Shown piece after piece: positions 10,361 to 24,300 of a DNA stretch of 64,000 nucleotides. How positions within the stretch are numbered: position 1 is the stretch's first letter; every line of letters begins with the position of its first letter. The position numbers and the translations under genes are program-made. The DNA comes from Haberlea rhodopensis (Eukaryota; Streptophyta; Magnoliopsida; Lamiales; Gesneriaceae), in the NCBI GenBank assembly GCA_907163345.1, contig CAJQUN010000057.1, forward strand, positions 372,001 through 436,000, in the 5' to 3' direction. The notes beneath the pieces were generated by a model, which saw only the letters and a program-made list of their open reading frames with translations, made no database searches and had not been told where the DNA came from.

Positions 10361-10369
10361 TATTTATAG
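10361..10369 (-). promoter_or_regulatory. Putative TATA box of element D LTR
   Basis: CTATAAATA on the minus strand, about 330 bp into the LTR; the active 5' LTR copy is at 16946-16954. Motif and position only. Confidence 0.45.
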
Positions 10370-10698
10370 CAAAAATACCCCGAAATACTAATATCCCCAC
10401 AAATACATCATGATTCATTAAAAATCATCTGTTTTCAATAATTCTCTCTCTAACTCAAAAACTCCCTACCGGTGCCCACACACAGCACCCGAGATTCTGA
10501 GTCCTACTAAAAACCCAACTCACAGGTTTTCACCGAAACGAGAATACGATCTCAACCTCGGGATCCAACGATCCCAACTACTCAAATAGACGAGCCCAGA
10601 AGGCCCGACACCTCGATTAAACTCCAATTCGCCACGTAAAACAACTTTACGGGTTATTAACACTCCGGGATTAACACCTATAATCCCTGGTCATCACA

Positions 10699-13600
10699 TT
10701 ATCCCCCACTAAAAGAATTTCGTCCTCGAAATTAGCACCGGTGTATCACGTAACACCCAGGCTACACAACAACCTGAAGCCATAACCTCGATTCCTGACC
10801 ATATCAGAATCGTCTTAAAAACCTTGAGAATACCTCACATCAAACTCTGAAACAGAGCGACATAACAAAACCAACACCAACTCATCACCCAAGAGGCAAA
10901 ACGTACCTCGATGCGGTTCATCCCAAAAGTCAGTCCCTCATGACTGTAAAACAACCAATACTTATGACCGTAGATCGGACAGTCATCCTTCGTTCTAATA
11001 CCACTAGTAAGAACGCATCATGAATGACACCTCAACCGTGAGAATGTTGACCTCGTGTCAACTCTGAAGTGGAATAGACTTCCAAATCCATCATAACGTC
11101 AAAAAGCGTCAGCGCAACCCAACGCTAACAATCCAAAAGCAGTTAGTCAACTGAAACTGCGAGGATCTGAATCGCTCCCGATTCCATCGTAGATATCATT
11201 CAATGACATCTCTTATCATGACTCACGATGTCTAACATACATCGTTACGAGGGAAACATTGGCATACCACGGTGTACACATACCAAGCCTGGTTCCACTT
11301 CCAAACCTCCTCCATCAAATGATCAGTCGCATCATTGCAACTCAACTTGGGCAACTCACGGCCACAGATTCACATAAAAGACATCTCACAAGATGTCCAC
11401 CTCCGGATATCCTAAGAATCACATCCTGATCATAAATAAACAATCGAGACTCCTCAGAGTTTCAAATTTGAAAGGACATGCAATAAACCCAATGCATCCC
11501 AAATACATGGATTCCCAGGCCAAAACAACGACGACTTGATGACTCTCTTGTTGGTACTTCAACATCATGAGCTGTCCCAGACAAGTCTCACCAAGATTTA
11601 AACATAAACATCTATACGTTCAGTGAGGCATACTCAACTTCAACTTCAAATGATGTGGTGACTACCAGAGTCCACCACAATCCACCTCGTATAACCTTAC
11701 GATTTACCAAACTTGGTTCCAACGAGCAGTATAACGGCTCTAGCAAGCCCATCATGGTGCTGCATACACGCGGCAGACAAACTAGTCGCTGCCTCACTAG
11801 GTTTCACCTCAAACCTACCAATCAGATGGACGTTTCCGCACGGCATACCATACCATGGGAAGAAAATCAATAGAGTAGTGGGTCTTTACCCAACATTCCT
11901 CCAATGCTGAAATACCCTGGACACTCCAATGTCCCCATGCACTTAACATAACCTGATCCTACTTCCTTAGGACCCATCTTACATTCTCATGGTTGGTGTG
12001 ACCATGTCTACCATATGTCCTATCAATAGCAAGCGAGTAATTCCTCCACGATTACTCCTGTCGTCAAAAACATGGCCAAAAGCCATTCCAACGAGCCTAC
12101 CTCAAGGGTATCACCACTCGAAATACGATTACTTCAAACAATTTCTGCGGTACAATCACATGTACAGTGCGTCCATCCATTCCTCGAGCAACCCGCTCGG
12201 TATAAGGGCCACGTTAATCGGTGACGCACACACCACCTTGTGCCCGACATTGGCACCCAAGGCATACAACTGAAAACGTATACTCAACGCATTGTTCATC
12301 GTAATGATGATGCATGTCTAATAAGACATCTCCTACACTATCGTCATCGTCATCCTGTGACGACACAGGCCAACTCATGGTATCTAAGGCATTGCCAACT
12401 AGTGACAATACATGTCAACAATGACATCTAAACAACCCAGTCAACTCGTGACGGTCCATGCACATCAGCGTATGTCATCCACCATCATGCTAGTAAAATA
12501 GGCATAATAAAACATGTATATCAACGCAATACAGCTACAATAAAGCTAATAGAATAGCAATATCTCGTACCTCATCGCTAACAAGATAGCGGCATACCTG
12601 TCTCCGTCGCTAGATAATAGTGCGAAATCAGCACTCATCGCTCGAAGGCGGCATAATCCTGTGCTGAGTACATAGCGGCACTATCCATCGCTATAGAATC
12701 GACGGCATGATACCTCGTCATACAATAAGTGGCATGAAACCTCGCTATACACCTGAGCCTGAATCATCGTCTACATAACAGCGGAAAGAGGCATCGCTAT
12801 CAACATATCTGGTGGCACCAATCATCGTCAATCCTCATAGAAGAATGAGTCATCGTAAATCCACATAATAGCGGAATGGGACATCGCTATTAACATATCC
12901 GGCGGCATAAACCATCGCCAATCTTCGTAAAAGAGTGTGTCATAGTAACATAGCGGAATGAGGCATCGCTATCATCATATCCGGCGGCATAAATCATCGC
13001 CAATCCTCGTAAAAGAGTGAGTCATCGTAACATAGCGGAATGAGGCATCGCTATCATCATAAACATCATCATAATCATCATATCATCTTTACTCATCATA
13101 AACATCATCATAAACATCATATTCACATATATACTCACAACAAACTATGTTAATTAGAAATGGGACTGTCCCGGTTCCATTATGACAGCGGCACAATTGG
13201 CCCCCTCGCTCGACATAGCACATCGTATGATACCCATCGCTACGCCTTGATAGCGGATGTATCTCTTATACAGCGGATGATACCCGTCGCTACACCTTGA
13301 TAGCGGATGTACCCCATCGCTCAGCGGATGATACCCATCGCTACACCTTGATAGCGGATGTACCCCATCGCTCATCAGCGGATGATACCCATCGCTACAC
13401 CTTGATAGCGGATGTACCCCATCACTCATCAGCTATGTGAGCGGCAAGACCTTCCTCGCTTGCCCATAATAACCACCGGACATTCAACCATTCTAAGTAA
13501 CATAGTGAAACATACATTATCATCTTGTAACATCATCATCATATAAGCATCATCATCTTATAGCATCATTATCTTAGAGATAAAACAGTAAATGTACGAA

Positions 13601-14595
13601 ATCATAGTTGAGTAAGCTTGCTGGTTATTCATTAACTTCTTTTCATTTTCCCTAGTTCATATTCATGCTTATGGGCATCTTACCCTGTGGCATCTTACCA
13701 CCTTATAAACATCATATCATTCTATAAACATCATATTAACATCATCATTACTTATCATAGTCGTCATCGTAAACGTCATATCATCTTCATTTATCATAAC
13801 ATCATCGTAAGTATCTTGTCATCTTTATTCATTATAAAATCATCTTCACCGTGAACTTACTTATCATAACATCATCTTAAACATCTTATCACTTTTTCAT
13901 TCATTAAACACATCATCATGGCATCGTAAATTCTCATGCAGTCATAGTATGATCATAATATAGGAGTATGGCCTCTTACCATATGGGCATCTTACCACAT
14001 CATAACATCGTAACACATCATCATAATCTCACTTGTCATAAACATCGTCATCATAGCATATTCGTCATAAACCTACTTATCAAAATCATTATCATCATAA
14101 CATTATCATCATAATCATCATCATCATAAACATCATAAATACTTATGCATCCAATGCATAGTCAAAGTTAGGAGTGTGTTACCGTCCGATGCCGTACGCT
14201 TCTTACGTACTTTCCTTGCTTGAACATTATATGAACAAACACATTAGTATATTCAATAATAATTGAGACCATACCGAAGTAATCCACTGTCGGTTGTCTA
14301 CCCAGTCTGTCCTCAGACAATACGTCATATCTTTCTTTTCCCTGATTTTCTTCCAAAATCAGGTTCCTCGGCACGTAGCATATAGAGTGTTAGACATCAC
14401 TATGAATGTCATCCTATCGTGTTCCACACGATTCCTGCAACCACAATGGTTAGCAATACCACTTTTCATAACATAAAAGCACATAAACAATTAGTCATGT
14501 CGTATAACATTAATGCCATCATGCATAAAGATGTGCTATCAATAACTTCCTAGGCCCTCAACAGCCCCAACGAGCAACCACTGCTCTGACACTAA
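10699..14595 (-). other. Non-coding internal region of element D
   Basis: From the 3' side: polypurine tract (minus AGTGGGGGAT, 10701-10710), the stem-loop AATTTCG / CGAAATT with AGGA loop (10716-10733), long anonymous sequence, degenerate AGCGG/CATCGCT repeats (about 12590-13440), ATCATC-rich low-complexity sequence (13060-14130), and a degenerate initiator-Met PBS (14583-14594, minus TAGTGTCAGAGC). No gag, protease, RT or integrase motif was seen in any frame. Confidence 0.75.
12590..13432. repeat. AGCGG / CATCGCT tandem repeat arrays in D
   Basis: Two adjoining arrays. The first (about 12780-13060) has three copies of a ~75-bp unit with CATAGCGGAATGAGGCATCGC and CCGGCGGCATAAATCATCG. The second (about 13239-13432) has three to four ~52-bp units with CAGCGGATGATACCCATCGC and TAGCGGATGTACCCCATC. 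Each unit pairs an AGCGG word with a CATCGCT word, giving imperfect hairpins. Confidence 0.75.
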
Positions 14596-17283
14596 TGTAA
14601 GGACCCCATATACTTAACCCTTGATTAGTGTATTAATCATTAGGTGTGGCACATGCTTTCAATAAAAAGCCAATCGGGAAGCTCAGATGATACTTTACCA
14701 TTGAATGGCAACTCTAAAATTTCTCTAATGATCAACGTTATAGAATCATCTCTACTAACATATAGACTCATAGAGTTGCCCATTACCATCCCATTTTGCC
14801 ACTTTTCACATTGTGGACTTTTATAAAAATTTGGGCAGAGTCTCCCCATAAAATTGAGCTATCCCAAAACACAAGCACATCACATAATATAATTCCCGGC
14901 CAGGGAATACACAATACTCATCATAAAGCAGTAATACAAGTAAATTCCCAGCCAGGGAAGACACCACACATATGACGACAAAAGTGGGTTTCAACACCCA
15001 CATAATACACCAATGACTTTCTTATCATTTAGCAATTCTACCTCTAATGGCATGCAACATAGAATGAAAGAGAGAAAGACTCATGCCTTTACATACAACC
15101 CATATACAAGTATAATCGTGCTCACATGCGAGCATCATGAATATGCATAAAACCATCATGGGTATATGGGTACTCTATACGATACCGTGCTCCATCAAGC
15201 CCTGGTACCACAATCCTGGGAGTACATCCAATCAACAGCTCGAGCTCATCTCCAAAGCCATCGATGTACCTGTTCACCTGTCCCAACAGAGACAGCCCCC
15301 AACGGGGTGAGCATACCAATTCCACAATTTCATAATCAAAATGACATAATACATAATTTACGGAATGTAAATATTGTGGAACATATGTGATACTTCCTGG
15401 ATGGTATCATCCTCATCATAACGTACCCCTGTAATAACCCTGTTCTCAAAACAGATAAATCATCAAATCTTAAATATGCAGTTAATCATGATATTGGTTA
15501 ACCCTAGCCAGTCTCAAATCAGTAACCTTTCATAACATCTTATTTTATTTGGCAATGATTAGTAACATTTCATAACATCATTTCATAACATCGTTTCATA
15601 ACATCGTTTCATAACATCGCTTCATAACATCTTTTCATAACATCTTACTTAATCTAGCAATGATCATAATTCTAGATATCGTATTGAGATTTCCTTAACT
15701 TCCGATACTGGTTAATCACTTCTCTGATTAACTACGTCTCTGTTCCTATTTATTACCAATAGGGAATAAAATACAGATATCCTAGATATCTAATCAAATA
15801 CCACCTTTTCATTTCTTACTTCAAGGTAACGTCATACTTTCGGTGTTTGCTCCGTAGCAACCACACCTCATCATTTGCTCGCTTCATAGCGGCACTAAGC
15901 ATTCCACCATGTGAATCAACATAACGTAACCAAGTCCCGATACCATCATAGTAAAACATATCGTATATCTTAAATCATGCATCATACTTGTAAAACATCA
16001 TTTAAACTATGCTCGTACGCTAAACGTACCTTAAATCCTCGAAGTCCGAGTCAAACCTTGCTCGAGTTCCATGCCCTGAGGAACGATGTGCTAACACGGT
16101 AAATAATTCACAATTATTTACGAACATGCAACCCATGCTCAAGCACATCTATAACCCTCAAAATATTGTCGACACACGACAATTAAACATCTAAAAGACC
16201 CGGGGCAGGGTACATGCAGGGAGGGAAAACGAATGCGGCATATCGAAAAATTGCCTAAGAACACCTTCAATAATTCGAACCCAACCAACACAAATCAAAC
16301 CCGAATAATCACCATAATTCATCTAACACATGAATTAATCATTTAACAACAACAATAATCGCCCCACATGCCAAAACCCCCAAAATTCGAATTCAAGCCC
16401 TAACTTCAAATCCGATTCCTCAATTTCGAACACAATCAAGCATCATAATGCATTTAAACATGAAATAATCGAATAACAACATGAATCATCATCCTCATAC
16501 CAAAAACCCAAATTTTCGAAACCCTAAGTCACGAAATCAGTGTTCAAATTCGAAACCATAAGCAACAAATTTTCGACCCATGAAAGTATGAAATCATCGT
16601 CTCAAAAGCAGCATAAAAACGCCCCAAAAACATCAGAAAAATCGTACCAAAATCATACCAAAATCGCGCCCCAAAATCGGATGAAATCCAGTTTTTGAAC
16701 CCTACGCTTTTCTGGCAAATCCGAGCTCGATTCTTGACCAAACTTCAAATTGTTGGTACGTATAGAAGCGCCTGGAAGAGACGATCACGGCGGCGGGTCG
16801 GACGCGCCGAACGGCGGCCGGACGGCGGCGGGCGCACGCCTGGAAGCGGCGTGGGTCAAAAGGGGATCGAGAATGGCGCGGCTACGGGGAGAGAGAAGGA
16901 GGGGAAGAAAATGGTTCCGATAATAAAAATCTCGGGTTCAACTGGTATTTATAGCAAAAATACCCCGAAATACTAATATCCCCACAAATACATCATGATT
17001 CATTAAAAATCATCTGTTTTCAATAATTCTCTCTCTAACTCAAAAACTCCCTACCGGTGCCCACACACAGCACCCGAGATTCTGAGTCCTACTAAAAACC
17101 CAACTCACAGGTTTTCACCGAAACGAGAATACGATCTCAACCTCGGGATCCAACGATCCCAACTACTCAAATAGACGAGCCCAGAAGGCCCGACACCTCG
17201 ATTAAACTCCAATTCGCCACGTAAAACAACTTTACGGGTTATTAACACTCCGGGATTAACACCTATAATCCCTGGTCATCACA
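14596..17283 (-). repeat. Right (5') LTR of element D
   Basis: Second copy of the 2688-bp LTR, next to the PBS, hence the 5' LTR and the likely promoter of the element (TATA-like box 16946-16954, minus; GC-rich leader 16775-16895). Followed by the target duplication GTAAC at 17284-17288. Confidence 0.93.
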
Positions 17284-18814
17284 GTAACTGACAGTCTGCT
17301 CCCGTCAAGATCCGAACTGTCTGTATCTCACTGTACAGTAAGATGCATACATCTGTCATAAAACATAGTACATATACCAATCACTGAGAGTGGCAATATC
17401 CAACGGTATGTCAATGTAACAACACATTGTACTGCAACATACAGTCCATAACTCTTAACAATATTTGTCCTCTCAAGGGAGTTTTATACCTGGTCTTCTT
17501 CAAGCAAGGTGAACAATCTACCAAACTGGACCAGACATTTTCACAAGACGGTGTCCCATAATACATTGTCACAGCAATGAATATGCATGAGATCTACACT
17601 GTGTAGATATATAAACAGCATTTTCTCCCATTCCTCGTACACTGATCAACAACATTCCAAGACAAGAATGACTGACATCCTTGACCATACACCACCATCG
17701 TACATAGTGCCATTAATATGTCAAGCCGACATACAGTCAAAAATCTCCAAGTCCATAACAACTAATGGAAGTAATAAGAGACCATGTACATCGGTTGCTA
17801 ACTAAATCAAGCAACCATCAATAATCAAACAACACAAAGACATTTCGACTCAAATGTCATTTCTAGTGTAGTTAAAGACATTATATCGTGATTCCAACCT
17901 TCTACATTCACACTATCAACATGTTGCACCAAACATGTATTTGCCATCATAAGCCATGCACGATCCTCCGTTGCCTCTTCACCACCATCAATTATCAAAT
18001 GACATCAAGTTCTGGTCATTTCTCATTGATTCATCGATTTAAACACAATGATCTCTCTTACATAAAATTAGCCACACAATTTGCATGATTAGATATCACA
18101 TTACTTAGGGATGCCATTCTCTCCTCGAACGAGAATCAACCAATTCTATAAAATCCCTTTACATCAACTACTCTCTCGAGACTACCATTCACGAGGATAA
18201 CACAATCTCCTTCATGAAGTTCACCCATCCATATACAATGTCAGGTGATCAACAAGCATGGAGATGCTAGTTCATACATCTTTATGACACATCAATATCA
18301 CGAACATCACGAGTGTACTCTGTACACACTCGACATAGATAGTTCTAAGAATTCCCTCACGCCTGTGATCAAACTATCCATCACATGAGATTCATGCACA
18401 TACAAATTTCAAACCACAAAACCTCACTGAATCGGTTAAAGATTCCAAACATGGATTTCAATGCTTCTTTTTCGTACAAGGAAACATCATGCATATACAG
18501 CTTCCAAACTCGAACCATTGTTCGAATAATCAAAACACGTTACTATCCAAATGTATCCTTGAACCATGATATCCAAAATGACCTCATGATAGTGCATTCA
18601 TACCACTATCACTATAAAACCATTCGCACATTGTCTATGCATGGATATAACTTCCACCAATGCTTTTGGAGTAACAAAATAAGACTTCACCATGGTCACA
18701 ATGAATCAGTACAATGTCTCTGACATAAATACCAAAATGATTACAGTATAGTTCAAGGCAATGACTTCGATATTACTTCGTTGTGACCATGTAATCAAGC
18801 TTATAGTGGCTCCA
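17284..18814 (-). other. Element E internal region, middle piece
   Basis: About 1.5 kb between D and B belonging to E. Short open frames (17587-17805, 18385-18723) show no recognisable domain. The final CTCCA (18810-18814) is the target duplication of B. Confidence 0.6.
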
Positions 18815-20341
18815 TGGTAGCGTTTATCGTGTACGCCCAAATTAACCCTCTCAAGTTAATAACAGTAATGAATGTAGTAGTGTGAGTAGGGATCGATCCC
18901 ACGAGGAAGGTTATATCTTTGTGTTAACTTAGGCAAACGAAAATAAAAATGGGTTTTTGAAATCAATTGAATTAACTACTACTATGATGCAAAATTAAAC
19001 TAGATGAATTAACTTATGAGAAACGAACGGTTCTCGGTTTTTGGATAACTTTACAATTGGTGTTTACTATCTCGGTCATCGATCTTCCCAAACGATTCAA
19101 TTTTCATAAGAATATTCATCGTGGACGTTTAATCCAATAATCAAAGTCCTATCTCACCTTAAATTTAGTTAAGTAGCCCAAGCGTTCTAGTTTAACCCTT
19201 ATCAAACAATCAATCAAAATACAAGCGATTAAGATTTAAATCGATGATAGCATGTGAACTAGTGAGATCAATGAAGCTAAACAACATAATCCAATCGTCT
19301 ATGTTTAATCTAGTCAATTGTTTTCCCTGATAATTTAACAAACTCACAAGCTGAATTTAATTAGCTTAGTTGCTTCTTAAATTAGAGGGATCAAACGATT
19401 CCGTATTTGATATCTAATTTAGCAATAAATTGTATGACAAAAGCTAGGTGATAGTCCAACAATCATGCATAACAATTATGACAATCAAATCAGAAAAAAC
19501 AATTGATACTCAATGAAAATCAACAATCAAAACTTATCTCACAAGAATAGTAAACATCCAATGTATCGTTTTCCTAAACCGATAATCACAAAAGTATTTA
19601 GCTACTCATAACTAGATTAAAAACAATCAAAATTAATCTAGAAAGCATCAAACTAATAGGAAAAGAAAAAATTACTAAAAGGAATCACGATTCCGGAGTG
19701 TCGCTTCCGTCCTCGTTCTTCACAAAAATTGAAAGAAAAATTATTCTAAAATCTAAAAATTATTTCTAAAGTCTGAAATCTTCTCCAATGAGGCTGAAAT
19801 TTCGAGTTATAGAGGTTAGGAGGCTGAGAGGTAGGTTAGAATCCATGTAGGAAGGAAAGAAATCAAGAATCCAAGCTTTCCAAAACTCCGCTGGCGATCG
19901 ATCGCCAGCCTTTATTTTTCAGGCAGATTGTCTCGGCGATCAATCGTGGATTTTTGCCGATCGATCGCCGAGCCTTAACGTTTTCTGGCGAGTTTTGTAT
20001 TTTGGCCATAACTTTCTCATACGAACTCCGAATTCGACGAATCAGCTGTCCACGCAAAGATAACTGAAAGTTCTACAACTTTTATGTGAACCACATTTCC
20101 AAAACTTGGCTCGAATATATATAAATTTGAGGAGAAAGGAGCAGCATGTGTCTTGGATTCCGATTTTTTCCTCTTTTCTTCAACTTTACTTGTTCTTTCA
20201 TCATTTTAGCTTGATTTCTTCACCTTTTACTACATTTACACAAATATACGATTAGGTAGCATATGTATCATTTTATCCATCAAAATATACCAAATCGTAG
20301 ACAATTAAGCATATTAGATGTGTCTATTTCTAGTCACATCA
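18815..20341 (-). repeat. Left (3') LTR of element B
   Basis: 1527 bp, homologous to the split right LTR with moderate substitutions and indels. Contains CGATCGATCG copies at about 19895-19972 and, on the minus strand, a weak TATA-like CTATAACTC at about 19812. Confidence 0.9.
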
Positions 20342-21630
20342 AATACCTCCATACTTAAATTTTACTCGACCTCGAGTAAATCAGACAAAACTATAATATT
20401 TTTGTTGGTTCATAGCATCATAACAAACTAACTTATATCCACTTTAATACCTCAACAATTTTAAACATGCATAGTAATGAACGGCAACGAACATTAACAA
20501 TGGAACAAGTTCAATCCCTAAACATCACATACTTAACAGAGTAGTGAACGTGCGTGTGTGGTCATAAACAAGTGTTGTGTACAAATTATAGATCCAAAAG
20601 ACGTAAATCCACAATCGTTCAAGTCATACACTAACACAAGTATAAGCTTACTTGCATACTCTTCTCCACTATCTTAGCCACTTTGCAAACATAAATCAAG
20701 TTGGTCTTTATTAGCTTGTAGCTTGGCCTAGGTATTGGCTTATGAAAGAAAGGAAAAAGACATGTCAAACAAGAGAGTATGATGGTATGCACACTAAAAG
20801 CTTCTGTTCTTGCTTGAATTTTTCAACTTTTATTTCAACATTTTTCTTCTTTTGCCTTGGCTCCCCTTGGAGTCATATTTTTATCTATTTTCTCAATGCA
20901 TCCCTTTTCTTTCATGCATTTCATTCTTTTCATAATGAAGCTCACAAACATTTTAATCATTGAATACTTAAGTGCATATGAATGAAACACATCATACTCC
21001 CTTCAAAGGTATGGATAGAATTCATATTTAGGCTCATTAGGGAAGGATGATAAGCTAGTCAAAGAATGTCGAATGGGGGTCTTTTGTATGCTTAGCATAC
21101 AACCATTCTTTCGCATTAAAGCTCAAAAAGGGTATTAGTGATTGATTTTCTTTACATGGTAGGCTTGAAAGGCTCAAACGCATCAAAGATTGCCTATAAC
21201 ACTTTCATGTTTGCAAGTGGTCTAGACATACGCCTCAAAGAGCATGTAGTTAAGTTCTAGCATGTATTAGAGACTTCTTAAGACTATAACAAAGTTCACA
21301 CAATCTTCACTAAGCTATACACACTTCACAAGTCATGACAATAATGTGCTCAAAATATTCAACTACTATGTTAAAGCAAAATTTGCATTAGAGTTCAAAG
21401 TGTTCCAAGGTTAACAATTCACATGTGTTCATTACTAACTATGAGCTCAAAATTTTCAAATTTTTTGATTTTTTTGTATTTTTAAAATAAGAAAAACAAT
21501 AACACACCACTAATCCCTCCCCCATACTTAAATCTTACCTTGCTCCCAATGTAAGGCAGAAATACAAGAAAAGAGAAAAGTCTAACTACTAAAGCAATAA
21601 AAATAAAAGGGAGAAAGGAAACTAACTCCC
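20342..21630 (-). other. Non-coding 3' region of element B with stem-loop and internal purine tract
   Basis: Directly inside the 3' LTR is a purine-rich tract (minus AAGTATGGAGGTATT) and then, at 20361-20380, a perfect 8-bp stem (TTTACTCG / CGAGTAAA) with a 4-nt loop. A second tract, AAGTATGGGGGAGGGA on the minus strand, lies at 21514-21530, just downstream of the coding region. Between them I see scattered similarity to the matching regions of A and C and no credible ORF. Confidence 0.6.
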
Positions 21631-21648
21631 CTTGGGTTGCCTCCCAAG
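21631..21648 (-). other. Stem-loop just after the stop codon, element B
   Basis: CTTGGG AGGCAA CCCAAG, 6-bp stem and 6-nt loop, about 40 nt downstream of the last stop of the gag-protease region. Same motif and location as in A and G. Confidence 0.6.
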
Positions 21649-21688
21649 CAGCGCCTCTGTTTAACGTCGGTGGTCCGACGCCAGTTCT

Positions 21689-24221
21689 CTATCGAGGTGG
21701 GTGATACGATGTCGCTCTATCCTTCTTCTTCCACCTCAATATCTTCTTAAGTCCCTTGAACTTTGGTTTGTTTGCCTTTGAGTGGGCGTCCCCAGTCTTT
21801 GTTACTCCTCCTTCAGTTGTTGCTTGATGTGGTCTGTCCGGAGGGTATTTCTTTTCAATGGTATGACCCTGCAACTGAGAATATAGAGGGTTAACAGTAT
21901 CATGAGTAGATAAAGTAGCAATAATATGAATATTATGCACGGGACTCGAATCCATACCTTCTTTGTCATCAAGGCCATCAGTAGCCTTTCCCATCTCCCA
22001 CAATTCATCATTATCAAAATCAGAATCATATTCATCATTTATATTACTAGCGTAACTAGAATGCTCATGAGTTTTAATGGGTTCATAGATATTGAATTTT
22101 GCACTTTCACCATTAAACTCCATTGTTAACATGCCGCTATTCACGTCGATCACAGATTTTGATGTTTTCAAGAATGGTCTCCCTAAAAGAATGGGGCTTG
22201 ATGTATCACCATTTTCCATGTCTAAGACATAGAAATCGGCGGGGAAAACCAAATTCTCTACATGCACAAGGGCATCATCTACTACCCCCTAAGGAATAAT
22301 CGTGGACCTATCAGCTAATTGAATCACAGTGTTATTTCTTTTCAATGGTCCAGGTTTCAGTTGAGTGTAGCTTGAGTAAGGCATGACATTAATGGATGCT
22401 CCTAAATCGAGCATTGCCTTCTCAATCCTAGTGGTTCCTATCACACAAGGGATAGAAAACATACCGGTGTCCTTGCATTTCGTGGGAATGCTTCGTTGGA
22501 TGACCGCTGAAACATTCTCACCTAGTTTGATCTTGGGGCACCCTTTGTGTTCCTTGTTTTTATCCTCTTTCCAAACTTCCTTCAAAATTCTCGCACATCG
22601 AGGTATCTTCATCATGGCATCATGTAGTGGAGCGTTTGCCTCACATCGTCGGAAAGTCTCGTAGAGTTCCTTGATATCCTCATTTTTCCTATTCTCCTTA
22701 AAAGCAAGGGGGAATGGGGGTTCAATTTTATATTCAGAAAATTTAGGGAACTTACCCAGTGGTTTCTCCTCTCGTATGGGCTCTTCAATGTCCTTCTCCG
22801 TCTCCTTCATCTCTTCTTGCTTGGGAGGCGTCAGTACCACTTTCTTCTCATCTTCATCTTCGCTCATCTTCAAAGTGATGACGCTCACATTTTCTCTCGG
22901 GTTCACAATTGGCTGTGATGGTAGTCCATTTGACATGCTCGTTTTAAGTTTATTGAGCGAAGTCGCCAATTGTCCCATTTGCGTAGTCAGGCTTTGCATG
23001 CTTGCTCTTGTTTCCAGGTTGAAATTTCACAGATTCATTAGCAATTTCCTTAACAATATTTTCTAGATACTCACCAGGTGTTGGAGTCGGAACGGCTTGT
23101 TGTGGCCTTTGGAACGGTGGTCTATACGGTGGTGGTTGGTGTTGTATCTGTGGCTCTGCTTGATTCCCATATCTCAAATTTGGATGGTCTCGCCATCCTG
23201 GGTTGTATGTGCTAGAATAGGGATCATACTTCCTTTGTGGATGTCCCGAAAATCCGCCCGCTGCGTTTGCTTCCTCAATAGATGGTTCTTGAAGTGTGGG
23301 GCAAGCGTCAGTTGGATGATTCGGTAGTGCACAAATCCCACATACCTTAGCACTTTGTCCAATTCCAATTGCAAGTTGTTTCATGATACCTGTTAAATCA
23401 ATCAATTATTTTTCAAGACTAGACACATTTACCTCGCCTTGATTCCTAGGCTTATGGTCCGATCGAGCAGTCCCAAACTGCTGAGAGTTGGCTGCCATGT
23501 TCGCAATCAAGTGTCTTGCCTCCGTTGGCGTCTTATCCATAAATTCTCCCCCACTTGCAGCGTCCACCAAGGTCCTGTCATATGGCAAAAGTCCCTCATA
23601 AAAATATTGAATAAGTAAGTGCTCACTTCTGATGTTGATGGCAGCTTGCAAAAAGCATTCTGAAGCGCTCCCAATATTCATGCAGTGATTCCTCATGGTG
23701 TTGTCTAATGCCGTATATGTCTTTGCGGATATTCGTCGCCCTTGATGCAGGAAAGTATTTCTCCAAGAAAGTTCTTTTCAGCTCGTTACATGTAGTTATG
23801 GATCTAGAAGGTAAATGGAAGAGCCAATCCTTAGTTGCGTCCTTCAAAGAGAACGGAAAAGCTCGTACTTTGATTTGTTCCTCAGTTATGCCAGTTGGCT
23901 TCATCGTAGTGCATACTACATGGAATTCCATCAAATGCTTATGTGAATCCTCACCTGCGAGGCCATGAAAAGAAGGTAAAAGATGTATTAGGCCAAATTT
24001 AATTCAAAATTTATATTAGTAGCAAGTGTAGGAAAGGTTATGCAGAGAGGTTGCTGATCCAAGGTAGGATTCGGTAATTGCCGTAGGCTTTGATTCTCCG
24101 CCATGATAGTCCTTTCCTTTTCTTCTTTTACTTGTCTTCGTTTTTTTCTCCTTAGTTGGTGTAAAGTCCTTTCTATCTCGGGATCGTATTGATTTCGTCC
24201 TCTTCTGATGAAAAATCGCAT
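21689..24221 (-). pseudogene. Broken gag-protease of element B
   Basis: Minus-strand pieces in changing frames: 24221-23988 (gag N-terminus, DPEIERTLHQLRR), 23934-23623 (gag core, RAFPFSLKDATKDWL), 23696-23406 (FYEGLLPYDRTLVDAASGG), 23405-22950 (zinc knuckle CGICALPNHPTDAC, CX2CX4HX4C), 22999-22289 (protease with DLGASINVMP) and 22267-21689 (FPADFYVLDM, LGRPFL, then a lysine-rich tail). At least four frame changes or stops prevent translation of one product. The layout matches the start of element C gag-pol, but the reading region ends after protease. Not expected to be functional. Confidence 0.85.
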
Positions 24222-24300
24222 GCGTGCATGAACAAACAGGTAAAAAGCACGGGAAGAAGAATATCAATAAACAAATTAACACAAATCAATAAAATTGCCT

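Larger units (their letters stand above)
8011..10698 (-). repeat. Left (3') LTR of element D
   Basis: By eye it differs from 14596-17283 by a single base (T at about 8464, G at the matching place near 15049). It includes a short array of CATAACATCGTTT units (about 8985-9062), a GC-rich block (10190-10310) and a minus-strand TATA box (CTATAAATA, 10361-10369). The open frames in it are duplicated exactly in the other LTR and have no family resemblance. Confidence 0.93.
8011..17283 (-). mobile_element. Element D: recent LARD-like LTR retrotransposon
   Basis: Two LTRs of equal length (8011-10698 and 14596-17283, 2688 bp each), ends TG...CA, perfect target duplication GTAAC (8006-8010 and 17284-17288). 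Polypurine tract beside the left LTR and a met-initiator-like PBS beside the right LTR set the minus orientation. The 3.9-kb internal region has no recognisable protein domain. The TTTCGAGGACGAAA word near its 3' LTR is familiar from chromovirus (del/Tekay type) gypsy elements, so D is probably a non-autonomous derivative of that group; the group assignment is inference. Confidence 0.92.

Noticed and set aside
10110..10391. 93-aa arginine- and glycine-rich frame in the D LTR
   Set aside because: It follows from the GC-rich leader block on the wrong strand for the element; low complexity and no conserved motif.
17587..18723. Open frames in the E internal region, considered as a retroelement gene
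   Set aside because: No gag, protease, RT or integrase motif, short length, and no support from position.
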